This document shows, piece by piece, positions 11,639 to 23,208 of a DNA stretch of 64,000 nt. How positions within the stretch are numbered: position 1 is the stretch's first letter; every line of letters starts with the position of its first letter. The DNA is taken from the NCBI GenBank assembly GCA_026826555.1, contig JAKSZT010054324.1, positions 6,299,063 to 6,363,062 on the forward strand, in the 5' to 3' direction. Position numbers and translations under genes: made by a program. The notes below the pieces were generated by a model. The model was not told where the DNA came from. It saw only the letters and a program-made list of their open reading frames with translations, and searched no databases. The stretch is from Tolypeutes matacus. Taxonomy: Eukaryota > Chordata > Mammalia > Cingulata > Chlamyphoridae.

Positions 11639-14600
11639 TGACTAATAAGGAATTAATTTGCCATGCCCACCACAACTCATTCTCCCCTACACACTCAGAT
11701 AAACACACACACACGTCTTCCTGATATTACTTGGTAGTTCTTTCTAGCTCTTGATTCTTGTTTCTGTGACTGCTTTGACCCTGACGTTGTACCCTATCTT
11801 TGATCTGCTGGAATTTAGCATTCATTTTTAATCTTTCTCCAGAATTAGATCTAAGTTCTCATTAATGGATTTTGCTATAGTTTATTTCTCCTGCATCTAG
11901 TTTCTCCTATTGTGTGAGAAAAGAATTCTTTGTTTAAGCCCATCTTGAAATTTAATGACCCCCATTGTTTTATGCCAAGCTTTGGAACCCAGTGCAGAGA
12001 GAATGTAAGAGGAGTGTTTAGAGTACTCCTAATCAATGTATATGACTATGCCTGGTCTTTACAAAGATAAATCTACCACACAGATGAGGAGGACAAAACA
12101 GACAACAACCTGGAATTATTTTCTTATGATAACATTATGCAAATTTTGCTATCAAAATGAATTAACTGATAATTCAACCATGGACTAAAAGATCTAATGA
12201 GAAATACTAAGAATCTTAACCTATGCATTTATTCCATCACCTTATCATTAGAATTTAGTATATAAAGTGAGGTTTCATTATTTTATTGCAGACAGTGCCT
12301 CATGCATAAAAGGTTTTTAAAAGTCTAGTTTAATGTTTTGGCAAATTCTGGTGAAGTAAATTACTCCAAAAGCACAATATTGTATTTTGGAACAGTTCAC
12401 TGATCAAACATTACACAATGGCTCCACGTAACATTTCTGACTGAATGTTTATGACAATTGCACTCAAAATAAATAGCTTCATATCAAAACTTGAACCTCA
12501 GCTGGGAGCCAAATTAGGCTGAAGGACAGCTTGCGAATTATGTATTCTTCCCAATACCCTACTAAAACTGCCTTTATTGTTTTAATCCACATAACAGTTT
12601 CCACTATTATAAATTTATCAAGCAGATTATTATTCATATGCATGTATGAATAATTATAATTAATTTGCTGAAGGCTCGTTTTGCTGCTTCTATTAATTAT
12701 GATCCTGTGGCTTTAAATAAACCAGTGAGAAGGAGGAAAAAAATTGTAAGCTAGTGTAATATAGTAAACTAGACCCGTAAATTGCATGACTCAAATGACA
12801 CGATGGTGTTGAAAGATAAGTTACTGGTATTCTGAACATCAGCACTGAGTTAAAAAATCTAACTGGTGAATCCAATGATGCTGCATGATTTGCCTTCCTC
12901 CCTTTACCTTACATATCTGATTCTAGTAATAAATCACCAGATCACAAAAAGGAATACAAGGGTGAAAATATGACAATAAAAGTCACAATCTGGAGTGTAA
13001 ATTATGATTCCCAAGGAATTTAATTAAACTTTTCAATTAATACAAGAAGGATTTTCCCTTCCAATTAGATAAACAACTCTATCTCCCCAACCCCAAAACA
13101 ACAACAAAATACATGCCAAATTATTAGAAGTCCATTCTGCCTAAATGAAATACAATGATGTACTGGTAGAAGCATGAATAACTCACACATTTTCACTATC
13201 ACTTTCCTGCTTGCTTTCTTTGAAACATAAAACTATCAACTAAAGTAATTGTGGTGGGCAAACCCCAATGTATCCTAAAGAAACAGCAGGGACGATCTTA
13301 TAATTTATTGAAGACACTTTTGAGAGTGGATAGCCTTTGATCATAATAACCATTTCCAAAAAATTCCCAACATTTTTCAGGGAAAGAGAAAGTGAGGGCT
13401 GTTTGGGGATATTAAACAAGACAATTTATCTGAACAACAATAGTCTCTTCCATTTCTGAACAGGAACGTCTGGAGAGAACATAGCATTATAGCCCCGAGG
13501 CATGCCTAAGCCACATTTTTAGTGGTTGTTTGACTTGAAACATCCCTTATAAAAATATTTCCCTGCATTAGAAATCATATATAAATGACACATGTTCTAA
13601 GTTCCTCAGAAAGCTCTATGAATCCTCAGATGATCGTTTTCTTTTTTTTTTTCTCTCTCTCTCTCTTTTTTTTTTTTTTTTTTTTTAATCTATATTATCA
13701 TAACTGGTTCCAGAAATTCTGGACATTCTTCTTCCCAATACTATGAACCAATATTTTTAATCCCTGTTAATGCCCTTGCCTCAGAGTAATTATTATTACT
13801 CCTTTGCACTATCAAAGGTGTCTTGGTTTAGAAAATAAAATAAGTGGTGACCCTATTTGCAAAAATCTTACATTAGTTTTTAAAATAAAAACAAACGAAA
13901 AATACCTTTATCATCCCTTTCTATGATGTCAGGGATTTTAATCTGCTTTGTTCACTGATGAATCTTGGAACCATGAACAGTGACTGGTATGTAGTAGCAT
14001 AAAATAAATAGTTGTTGAATTAATAACTACCTCTCTAAAAATGGATGACTAAGTGTTGTGCAAAGAGCAGCACCTTTCACAAGAGGGCTGCCTGTGAAAT
14101 TCTTGAGTTTCAAATCAGAAAGTAACATTTTACACAATAATTTTAAACATCATCTCTATATCAGAAATGAAATCAACAATAGTCAGAAAATAGCAGAATT
14201 AACTTGCTTCCTTTCAAAATAAACAAAATTTTTCAGAGACTCATTTTGCCCACATTTTTTTCAAAGCAAAGAACCATTGAGTGTAATTTGGGAGGCACAT
14301 ACCCATGTATTCGAAAGGTTAATCAGCCTTGTCAATGATAAAAGTCAGTCAACTTGATTAAATAAGTCAAATAAAAGGATTGTTGGGAAGAGGCTCAAAG
14401 CTTACAACTGGCAAAAATAAAGGATTTGGAATAAATGAATGGATTAATGAATGAAACCCCATGGAACCACTATTAAACATAAAGTACCCTAATATTTCAT
14501 GATGGAGTTGGGTAGGATTTTCATTTGGGCCCAAGATAATTTATAATGAATTTTCAAATAATCTTAAGCCACACTACTAATATCCTATATACATTAAGGG

Positions 14601-15560
14601 AACCTGGCATCTAAAGCAACAGATTAAATTTTTAAAAAGCAAAAATCTCACCAGCATTATGATGAGGCACAGATATGCATACATTTTACATTTCATAAAA
14701 CAGATCCTAAGGTATATATGTCTGACAAAAAGAATATAGTCCAAATAAATTACATATTAGCATATAGTTAAATATCATGAAAATTGGCCAATTTTGCACA
14801 TTTCTAGGTTTCTAAAAGTTGTTGCATGATTGAATTTCAACACACTACTCCAACCAGTTCAAAATGGAACTTTCTGCATGATAAAGTAACAAAAGGAAGC
14901 AAGGACTAATACAATCTCTACAGGATATCTACCATAATGATCATATATATGTAAATCCTTCAGAACACAATACTATCAGTAGTCAAGAAATTTGGCTCTT
15001 GTCTACAATTTAATTTTTCAAAAAATTCAATAATTTTTTCTCATGTGAATTTAAATAAAAATTGAAGCTGATAAATACAAAAAATGTTTTTAAAGAAGAA
15101 GACCTACCATCAATTTAATATGAAAAAGCTATGATCAGCCATGTCCATCTGTACGATATATGCTAGGTAACCTACTAACTCTCTCACACACACACATGCA
15201 CAAGTACTCTCACATACACACACAAACCCATTTCTTAAATGCATTTCTGAGTTGCATGAACAAAATAATTGTTCAAGGAAATAACTAAACTGAGAAGGAA
15301 ACCTGGAAAGGAAAGCTCTGCCCTGAAGTTAGCCCCACCTTGATATCACCCTCTTAGAACTTGGTAACAAGCAAAAAGACTCAGGTTCATTCATGTACAG
15401 CAGTTAAATAGAAGGGGCTTCTATTAAATAAGGATCATCTACAGGCCACTCCCTTATTGTAAATGTGAAATAAGTCCCCGTTTCACCATCCTGAGGAAAC
15501 CACAAGCAAAATATCCATCTGAAACTTGCATTTGATTGGGAAAGAAAACACAGACACACA
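11639..15560. other. AT-rich stretch without recognised genes
   Basis: Simple sequence only: (AC)n near 11704-11714 and 15182-15228, and a T/CT tract at about 13640-13686. A probable L2/MIR 3' tail lies near 13970-14025. The stretches 12480-12720 and 14220-14400 look less decayed than their surroundings and carry several homeodomain-like ATTA cores; they are discussed as candidate conserved noncoding DNA. No exon structure is visible. Confidence 0.5.
12629..12654. repeat. 10-6-10 perfect inverted repeat
   Basis: ATTATTCATA at 12629-12638 is the exact reverse complement of TATGAATAAT at 12645-12654, with TGCATG between. The centre gives an ATATGCAT/ATGCATGT-like POU/octamer-type core. Could be chance in AT-rich DNA, or a dimeric binding site. 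Confidence 0.6.
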
Positions 15561-16400
15561 CATACATTTAAATGAAGGGAAAAAAGTTTGATAATAGATC
15601 CCCACCAAATCCAGAATTGAGGAACATGAAATTAAAATGTTGATGCAAGCAATTTAATTGGAAAGTGATGCCAGGACAGACAAGTGATAAACAGGAATAG
15701 CAAGACACAGAAGGGAGAAAGTCAATAAGGGAGACATTAATAAGCACAATGAGCAACTGAGACTCAGTTCCACTAGTGACCTAAGACTCCATTTCATCTC
15801 CATTGAGGGAAAGACAGATAGGAAATTAATCTATTGCCTCCCACACTGTAGTTTGAGGTGTGCTGTGAGATATTTACTCCCTGACACTACTCAGTTTTGC
15901 CTGCCTGAGGCCCAACAAGCACTTATGGTGCTGAAGAAAGACTTCAGCCTGAGAAGAACAGGTACCCAGGCATCTCAGGTGGGAAGCATCCATCTGATGA
16001 AAACTGTCTTTGCCTAGGTTCTCATTTGGCCAAAGTCCTATTGGGTGGGTTATAAATACATTCTTGAAAAAAATAGTTCCTACAGAATCTGCTATAAAAG
16101 GTTTTTTTTTCCTGAAGAAACTGAGCTTTCTCCCCAATAGCAAAGAATTACAACAGATTAAGTTTAAGGAAATGTGGTTTTTAGTATAAGTGAAAAAACA
16201 CAAGGACAGAAGGCACAAAAATAGTTGCCAGGAAAATAAAAATAGAATTTTATAGTTAGAATATAAAAATAAATGTTTAACATATGTAAAGAAATAAAAG
16301 AGGATACCAAACAGGACAAAAGAACTAGAGGAAAATAAATTTCCGGGAAAATTTGAAAATGGAACAAATATCTCCAAGAATGAAAACAATGATAATCAAA
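15561..16400. other. Unclassified stretch, probably repeat-derived
   Basis: The base composition is a little higher in GC than the flanks and includes a 171-codon minus-strand frame (16389-15874). The predicted peptide is rich in Phe/Leu/Ser with no domain I recognise, and its second half reads as antisense of ordinary noncoding sequence. Possibly the 5' region of an L1 or an old LTR; I cannot decide. Confidence 0.35.
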
Positions 16401-17129
16401 ATTAAAAGCATAAGCCCACTTGACTTCTGATCAAAAGGGAACAACAAAACCAGATTTACCCTCTAGACTGAATCAATCAAGTAACAAAGAAAACGTATGA
16501 AACAACTGTTAGCAAGACATTGCACCTCAGAAAATAATAGGCACTGATCCCTGACAGATCAGAAGTAAATGAGGTGAGTCCTTAGATTATCCCAGCTTAC
16601 AGCCTTGGAAAAGTTTCCAGACATGGTACACAGAGAAAACTCAGTAGGAGTCTGACAAACTCCCTGAGTTAAGGCGATTTAGTTTTAGTCCAGGGATATG
16701 AAGGACAGGGTACTGAAAGAGAGAGTTGCACTAAGAAACAACCCTTGGGTAATGATCATGTGCTTTCTTGAGAGAAAACTACCTGAGGCTGGAGAAAGAA
16801 ATATCCAGAAAGAATACAGGTAGCAGAATCCAATAGTTACACAGGGTTAGAACGGAATCAATTCCTACCAGCCAGAATGGAAAGCCCCAAGATTTGTGGG
16901 ACATGTATCTGAAGATAAATACAATAATGTCTATATAGACACATACAATAAATATCTTAATGGACACATTTTTAATTTAAAAGGCAAAGATTTTAAGCCC
17001 AGTTAAAACACAAAAGTCAGTCATTTGAAACAGACATGTCTAAAACATAAAGAAAGGGAAATAGGAAATAAAAAGGTAGGAAAAGATAAGCCAAATAAAT
17101 GCTAAGCAACAGCAGCAACCATGCTGATG

Positions 17130-17246
17130 TGTTTTTTTGTTTTGTTTTATTTTGTTTTGTTTTGTTTGAGGTACTGGAGCTGGGAATTGAACTCGGGACT
17201 TCATACGTGTGAAGATGGTGCTCAACCATTGAGCCACATCAGCTCC
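17130..17246 (-). mobile_element. DAS-type tRNA-derived SINE
   Basis: Read on the minus strand: GGAGCTGATGTGGCTCAATG (A box TGGCTCAATGG), then GAGTTCAATTCCCAGCTCC (B box GTTCAATTCC), then an A-rich tail of (AAAAC)n type. The tRNA-like head with internal RNA polymerase III promoter boxes and this tail match the DAS SINEs of Xenarthra. Length about 117 bp including tail. No clear target duplication because of the adjoining second copy. Confidence 0.75.
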
Positions 17247-17337
17247 ACTGAGTTTGTTTTTTTGTTTGTTTGTTTGCTTGTTGTTGTTTTTTTGTTTGTT
17301 TGTTTGTCTTTAGGAGGCACTGGGGACAGAACCTGAT
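17247..17337 (-). mobile_element. Truncated DAS-type SINE (3' part and tail)
   Basis: On the minus strand this reads CAGGTTCTGTCCCCAGTGCC, then TCCTAAAGACAAACAAACAA and a long (AAAC)n tail. It keeps only the region from the B box on. It lies directly beside the first SINE in the same orientation, so two copies sit head to tail within 210 bp. Confidence 0.65.
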
Positions 17338-18092
17338 TTTTTTAAAGTCAGAGAAAATAATCTTGAAAGTGAAAAGTACTGTGAGAGAGAGTCAATACAA
17401 AATGATAAAAGGCTCAATTTTTAGGATGGTGTTACATGCTTAAATTTTTTTGCAACTAATAGCACATGCTCAAAATATATAAAGCAGACTTTACAAAATT
17501 ATAAAAATAAATTGAAAAAATAAACTATTATAGTAAATTTTAACAAACTTTTTTGTAATTGATCATTTTCACAATTAAATTTAGTAAGGTTATATGAGGT
17601 TTGAAAAATAAAAATCTTAACCTAATGACCATAGGAAAACTAGATCCAACAAATGGAGAATACATATACTTTATAAGTACATGTATAAAAATGTATAAAA
17701 CATGTATAAAAATTGGAAGTTTACTATGTTTTTGAGCTATGAAACAAATTTAAAGTTTTAAAGGCTTAAAATCATGAATAAAATATTTTATGACAACAAA
17801 ATGGCTTCTTTAAAACAATAATAAAAAACAGAAAATATTCATAAGCTTGTTAATTTCAAAATACCCCTTAAAATGACTGGAGAGTCAAAGAAGATAGCGC
17901 AATGAAAATAGAATTAGATGACAACAAGATGCAATAATAAAAATATTTAGTACTTGATCAACAAAAATGAACATATTAAAATTTATGGGATATGATTAAT
18001 AGAAAATTAAGTAGGCAAAAAGATCAAAGCCAAAACATGGCCCTTTGAGAAGAACCACCAGGTTGACAAACCTCAAGAAAGTTAATCAAGCT

Positions 18093-19799
18093 GGAAGGAT
18101 GCTCTGGGACTCAGTACACCAGGGGAAGGCGAGACACTACCTAGAAGAGAGAGGAGAAAAGGCAAGGAGTTTCAGCTGGCTGAAAAATCCCAAGAGTAGA
18201 GCTACAAAAGCAGCAGTGGGCACCCTTCCCCTCAAATAAGGAGCAAATAGCCATCTGCAGACTGCAGCAGCTGTGGACTACAGTGGTTGCAGACTAAGGG
18301 GGTTGCAGGGGTCCTCTTCCCCAAGAAAGGGACACAGCCTACAGCAAATTTGGGCCAGTGAACTTGGTCTGCTGTTACTGCAGATTTCTCTTCAGAAATC
18401 ATGGAGGCTAGAAGGCAGTGATATAATTATGGTACTTAAAGTGAAAAACTGTCAGCCAAGAATTCTTTATCTGGAAAAACTGTCCTTAAAATATGATGGT
18501 AAGCTTATTTATTCTCAGATAAAAATAAACTAAGAGAGTTCATAAACAAGAATACAGCTCTGTAGGAAACACTAAAGGGAGTTCTGCAGCCAGAAAAAAA
18601 AAAAAAAAGCAAGAGCTAGAGGCTTGGAGGAGAGTGTTTAGAAGTGAAGACTTTCAGAAAGGATAACCAAAAAGGTAGAAAATGTACAAAAATAAGATAT
18701 GACATATGAAAGCCAAAGGATAAAATGGCTGAAGTAAGTAATGCCCTTAGGGTAATAACATTGAATGTTAATGGCTTAAACTCCCCAATCAAAAGTCAAA
18801 GGCTGACAGAATGGATAAGAAAACATGAGCCAGTCATATACTGTCTTCAGGAGACTCAGCTTAGATAAGGATTCAAATAGACTGAAAGTGAGAGGTTGGA
18901 AACAAAATATTTCATGCGAATAATAACCAAAAGAGAGCAGAAGTAATTATAGTGGTGTCAGACAAAACTGACTTTAAATACAAAAAGTTACAAGAGATGC
19001 AGAAGGCCAATAAATATTAATTAAAAGGGACAATCTACTAGGAAGGAGTAACAGTCATAAATATCTATGCACCTAACCAGGGTATGACAAAATATATGAG
19101 GCAAACTCTGTCAAAACTGAAAGGAGAAACAGACAATTCTACAATAATAGCTGGAGACATGCCACTCACATAAAGAGATAGAACAACTAGACAGATCATC
19201 AAGTAAACAGAGAACTTGAACAATATGATATGTGAGCTGTACCTGACAGACATATACAGAACATTGTACCCCAAATCAGTGGGTTATACATTCTTCTCAA
19301 GTGCTCATGGATCTTTCTCCAGGATAGACCACATATTGGGCCATAACACGGCTCTCAATAAATTCAAAAGATTGAAATTATACAAAGCACCTTCTCTGAT
19401 CATAATGGAATGAAACTAGGTGGGAAAAGGAAAAATTTACAAATGCATGGGGGCTAAGCAACATACTCTACAACAATCAGTGGGTCAAAGAAGAAATTGC
19501 AAGAGAAATTAGTAGATATCTCAAGACAAATGAAAATGAGCACAGAACATATCAAAACTTGTAGGATACAGAGAAGGCAGTGGTGAAAGGGAAATTTATA
19601 GCCCTAAATATACCTATATTAAATAAGAAGAAAGAGCTAAAATCAAAGACCTAACTGAACAACTGGAGAAACTAGAAAAAGAAGAAAGCTAATCAAGTAA
19701 CCATGAAAGTTGGCATAAATAAATGATGTTAGGAATGAAAATAGAAATATAGCTACAGATTATAAAGTCATTAAAGAAATAACAAGAACATATTATGAG
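18093..19799 (+). mobile_element. L1 remnant, left part (5' region through ORF2 endonuclease)
   Basis: Contains TTTCTCTTCAGAAATCATGG with AAAACTGTCAGCCAAGAATT, an old-L1 (L1M-type) segment lying before ORF2. The ORF2 beginning follows at about 18750-18860: TTGAATGTTAATGGCTTAAA, an AAAGGCTGACAGAATGGAT-like run, and TATACTGTCTTCAGGAGACT. Those are endonuclease-domain landmarks. It continues past TTCTCAAGTGCTCATGGATC (about 19293-19312) and TTCTCTGATCATAATGGAAT (19393-19410). Frames are short and broken. It stops at the ERVL insertion, and its text resumes after 24550 with exact continuity, so this is one L1 split in two. Confidence 0.8.
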
Positions 19800-20014
19800 A
19801 GAATTTCCCAGCTCGTCTTTGAACAGCCAACTTCTCCCAGAAACTCATCAAGGACCTTCCATCGGACTTTCATCGGAGTCCCTGGTTTGCCGCCTGCCTG
19901 CGGAACTTGGACTTGTGCATCCCCACAGTTGCGTGAGAGACTCTTTTAAAATCTCATATTATTAACAGATATCTCCTGTTGATTCTGTTTCCCGAGAGAA
20001 TCCTGACTAATACA
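19800..20014 (+). repeat. 5' R-U5 of the ERVL-type LTR (U3 missing)
   Basis: This 215-bp block aligns end to end with 23981-24195 of the 3' LTR, from GAATTTCCCAG to CCTGACTAATACA. By eye I count about 20 mismatches (roughly 9%), some at CpG positions. No U3 precedes it; L1 sequence does. The terminal CTGACTAATACA is the typical MLT2/ERVL LTR end. Confidence 0.85.
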
Positions 20015-20017
20015 GCT

Positions 20018-20035
20018 TAGTACCGAGAGTAGTTC
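20018..20035 (+). other. Decayed primer-binding site, tRNA-Leu type
   Basis: TAGTACCGAGAGTAGTTC lies 3 bp after the R-U5 end. ERVL elements use a tRNA-Leu primer site beginning TGGTACC; this stretch fits with a few substitutions. It supports the family call and fixes the start of the internal region. Confidence 0.6.
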
Positions 20036-21897
20036 TTGAGAAACAATCTCCATCATGGGATGTCTGAAGTGTGGTTCTGGGAGTTTTGTAATTGGCTCTC
20101 TATTCTAATTGGACTCAGGGATACTAATGACTCCCTTTCCAATAATGAAGAGGTTGCTAACAGTCCATGGCATGAGCTGGCAATAGAGATACGAAAAATT
20201 GGATTCCCCTACTTCCATGCTTATAAGAAGCAAGGATCTGGGTGAGAGTGTTTTCAACACCTTAACAGAATTTTGTGGAGTCAAAAAGTATAATGATGTT
20301 GGCTGGCTCCTCCTAGATACTCTGGATACAGTTACAAAAGAAAGAGATGAGCTAAAGTCTTCAAATTTGAAACTTAAATGCCGCATGAAAGATATGAGTT
20401 TCTACGTGTGCCTTCCTTGAAAGAAAATCTTGTCTCCTGTAGCCACAGACTTGAGATAGCTGAGAATTAAACCCAGACTCTCATTGTACGAGTAGCAGAA
20501 TTACAGAGCAAACTAAAATCTCAACCTCGCAGGGTTTCTGCAATTAAAGTGAAGGCATTGATTGGAAAGGAGTGGAACCCCGAGGATTGGGACGGAGACA
20601 TATGGGATGATGATAATATTGGTGGGGACATTGGAACCCTAAATTCTGCTGAGACTTTACCAGATAAACCTGCTATGGCCTGCCCTGTGGAGACCACACC
20701 TTGTCAACCTTGAGTCATCCAGCCTCCAGCCTGCCCCAGGAAGTCTGGACCTCCTCCCAGCCCTGAGGCAGGTACCAGCCAAACTCCAGCATACACTGCC
20801 CAGCCTCCAGTCTGCCCTGAGGAATCTGTCTTCCAACCCCTGCCTGAAGAGATTAATCCTGTCTCACCAGAAGAAAATGCAAAGGAATGCCCTGAGGTCA
20901 GTAGCCTGCAAGACATCTCTAATCCTTCTCCTTACCCACCCCCACAACCCCTCTTGCCTTAGAGACCTATTACTAGACTAAAATCACAACAAACCCCCAA
21001 AGGTGAAATACAAAGTGTGATCCATGAGGAAGTACCCTATACTCTGAAAGAACTGCATGAGTTTTCCAACTTATATAGACAGAAATCAGGGGAATATGTG
21101 TGGGAATGTATACTAAGGGTATGGGATAATGGTGGAAGGAATATAAAGTTGGATCAGGCTGAATTTATTGATATGGGCTCACTAAGCAGAAATTCTGGAT
21201 TCAACGCTGTAGCTCGAGGGGTTAGTTTGTTTGGGTGGCCGACTGAAGCATGGACCAAACAATGGCCTAGCATGTCTGATGTTGAGATGCCCGATTTGCC
21301 CTGGTATATAGTAGATGAGGGGATTCAAAGGCTTAGAGAGATTGGAATGCTAGAATGGATTTACCATTTGAGACCTGCCCACCCACCCCAGGATTATCCA
21401 GAGGACACACCTTTAACCAGGACTGTGAGGAATAAATTTATAAGATTAACTCCATCTTCTCTGAAGAGCTCTGTGGTTGCTCTTCTCTGCAGTCCAGATA
21501 TTACTGTAGGGAGGGCTGTAATGGAATTGGAATCCTTAAACATTATGGGAATGATTGGATCTCAGTCCCATAAAAGTCAAGTATCAGCAGTTAATGGCCA
21601 AAGGCAAGGTGGGCGTGGCTACCGCAATGAAGGGAGATTCAAAGCAGCACACAGAATAGTCTGAGTCGCATGGAGTTATGATGTTGGCTAACAGATCATG
21701 GGGTACCTAGAAGTGAAATACATGGGCAGTCTACTAAATTTCTTCTGGATCTGTATAAGCAGAAAAGTTCTAGGTCGAGTGAACAAAACCCTAACTCAAA
21801 TTACGGACGCAGAGAATCACGGCTCCTTAATCAATTCCCAGACTTGAGACAGTTTACAGACCCAGAGCCCCTTGAATGAGGAGAAGGCCAGGTCCCC
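20036..21897 (+). pseudogene. ERVL-type gag remnant
   Basis: The N-terminal part is broken over at least two frames. The clearest block contains VTKERDELKSSNLKLK, a short coiled-coil-like helix, followed after stops by VAELQSKLKSQPRRV and an acidic EDWDGDIWDDDNIGGD segment. A proline-rich linker follows (about 20690-20960). The best-kept block is a 215-codon open stretch at 21017-21664, with WECILRVWDNGG and WYIVDEGIQRLREIGMLEW, resembling the capsid region of ERVL gag, the family from which mouse Fv1 arose. A Gly/Arg-rich tail (GQRQGGRGYRNEGRFK) follows; I see no CCHC zinc knuckle. The first codon of that block is GTG, so it is a conserved open stretch and not a true start. Several stops prevent expression of a whole Gag. 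Confidence 0.75.
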
Positions 21898-22230
21898 TTG
21901 GGGAAGGATCCTGTTAAACTGCCAAAAATGTATACTGTTAATCTTCCTCCCACCTTTCCCCAGGGAGACCTATGGCCTTTTGCCAGAGTAACTATACATT
22001 GGGGAAAAGGAAATGATCAGACATTTCAGGGAATATTAGACACTGGCTCAGAAGTCACATTAATTCCAGGAGATCCAAAACATCACTGTGGTCCACCAGT
22101 CAGGGTAGGGGCTTATGGAGGTCAGGTGATTGATGGAGTTTTAGCTCAGGTCCGTCTCACAGTGGGTCCAGTGGGTCCCCGGACCCATTCTGTGGTTATT
22201 TCTCCAGTTCCAGAATGCATAATTGGAATA
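21898..22230 (+). pseudogene. ERVL-type aspartic protease domain
   Basis: The frame is open from 21898 (a TTG codon, not a real start) and contains the retropepsin active site FQGILDTGSEVTLIPG, with the catalytic DTG at 22039-22047. Further on it shows GPRTHSVVISPVPECIIGID, the usual C-terminal part of retroviral proteases before the dimer strand. The domain length is about 110 residues, normal for the family. It does not run on into reverse transcriptase; at GID it joins integrase text in the same frame. Without an intact gag-pro-pol it has no likely product. Confidence 0.8.
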
Positions 22231-22665
22231 GACACATACTTTGGCTATGTGTTGGCATTTTCGGCACGCAATGCTTCTTCCAAAACTACCATCCATTGAC
22301 TTATCGAATGTCTTACCTACCACCATGGCACTCCACACTGCATTGCTTCTGATCAAGGAACCCATTTCACAGCAAATGATGTGCAGGAATGGGCACATGC
22401 CCATGGAATTCATTGGTCTTACCATGTTCCCCATTACCCTGAAGCAGCTGGAATAATAGAAGGGTGGAATGGCCTTTTGAAGACTCTATTATGGTGCCAA
22501 CTAGGTGGCAATACCTTGCAGGGGTGGGGCAATGTTCTCCAGGAGGCTGTGTATGCTCTGAATCAGCGTCCTCTCTATGGTGCTGTTTCTCCCATAACCA
22601 GGATTCATGGGTCCAGGAATCAATGGGTGGAAATGGGAGTGGCACCACTCACTGATTACCCCTAG
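22225..22665 (+). pseudogene. ERVL-type integrase fragment (second half of the core, plus C-terminal part)
   Basis: Begins within GIDTYFGY and reads in the same frame as the protease, broken by one TGA at 22297-22299. DQGTHFTA supplies the second catalytic Asp (codon 22351-22353). AAGIIEGWNG supplies the catalytic Glu (codon 22459-22461), with exactly 35 residues between them as in D,D-35-E integrases. The N-terminal HHCC zinc domain and the first catalytic Asp, which should lie upstream of DTYFGY, are missing along with all of reverse transcriptase and RNase H. The frame ends at the TAG at 22663-22665. Not functional. Confidence 0.8.
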
Positions 22666-23208
22666 TGACCCAATAGGAAAATTTTTGCTTCCTGTCCCTG
22701 AAACCTTAAGCTCTACTGGTCTACAGGTTTTAGTCCCAAAAGGAGGAGTGCTGCCACCAGGAAACATAACAATGATTCCATTGAACTGGAAGTTAAGACT
22801 GCCACCTGGCCACTTTGGGCTCCTCTTACCTGTGAATCAATAGGCAAAGAAGGGAATTATTGTACTGGCTGGGATGATTGATCCTATAAAGGGGAAATAG
22901 GACTACATCTACGTAATGACGGTAAAGAAAAGTTTGCCTGGAATGCAGGAGATCCTCTAGGGCATCTCCCAGTACTGCCATGCCCTGTGATTAAAGTCAA
23001 TGGAAAATTGCAACAAACCAATTCAAGCAGGACTAACAATGGCCAGAATCTTCAGGAATGAAAGTTTGGGTCACCCCACCAGGCAAAGAACCACGGCTAG
23101 CTGAAGTGCTTGCTGAAGGTAACGGGAACATGGAATGGGTAGTGGAAGAAGGTAGTGATAAATATGAACTTCAACCTTGTGACCAGTTACAGAAACAAGG
23201 ACTGTAAT
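22607..23208 (+). pseudogene. ERVL-type dUTPase remnant
   Basis: This follows and overlaps the integrase frame, shifted by one. It has TGLQVLVPKGGVLPPGN and LRLPPGHFGLLLPVNQ, with the Pro/Gly-rich beta strands typical of trimeric dUTPases. After a TAG it continues with GMIDPIKG and later PLGHLPVLPCPVIKVNGKLQ. dUTPase hydrolyses dUTP to limit uracil in viral DNA, and a dUTPase after integrase is a hallmark of ERVL elements. Stops at about 22841-22843 and 22899-22901 and another near 23059 break it. Region ends at the TAA/TAG pair near 23205-23210. Confidence 0.75.

Larger units (their letters stand above)
16400..18092 (+). mobile_element. Decayed L1 remnant (5' part doubtful, ORF2 pieces clearer)
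   Basis: From about 17360, L1 ORF2-like landmarks appear in order: AAAAGGCTCAATTTTTAGGA, then GCTCAAAATATATAAAGCAG, then near 18020-18090 CAAAGCCAAAACATGGCCCT, TTTGAGAAGAACC and GTTAATCAAG. These correspond to segments between the endonuclease and reverse transcriptase parts of ORF2. All frames are broken. The section 16400-17000 may be the 5' region of the same element, but that is a guess. Two SINE bodies (17130-17337) interrupt it. Confidence 0.55.

Noticed and set aside
15182..15228. CRISPR-like or regulatory repeat
   Set aside because: Only an interrupted (CA)n microsatellite; CRISPR arrays are not expected in a mammalian genome.
15874..16389. 171-codon minus-strand open frame
   Set aside because: Phe/Leu/Ser-rich, no recognisable domain, no promoter or splice context, and it overlaps probable repeat-derived sequence.
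17167..17246. tRNA gene on the minus strand
   Set aside because: Has A and B boxes but no complete cloverleaf, and is followed by an A-rich tail; it is a SINE head. The same applies to the other SINE copies.
21017..21664. Intact domesticated gag gene (Fv1-like)
   Set aside because: 215 open codons with capsid-like text are notable, but the first codon is GTG, stops surround the block and nothing suggests a host promoter. I kept it as a pseudogene.
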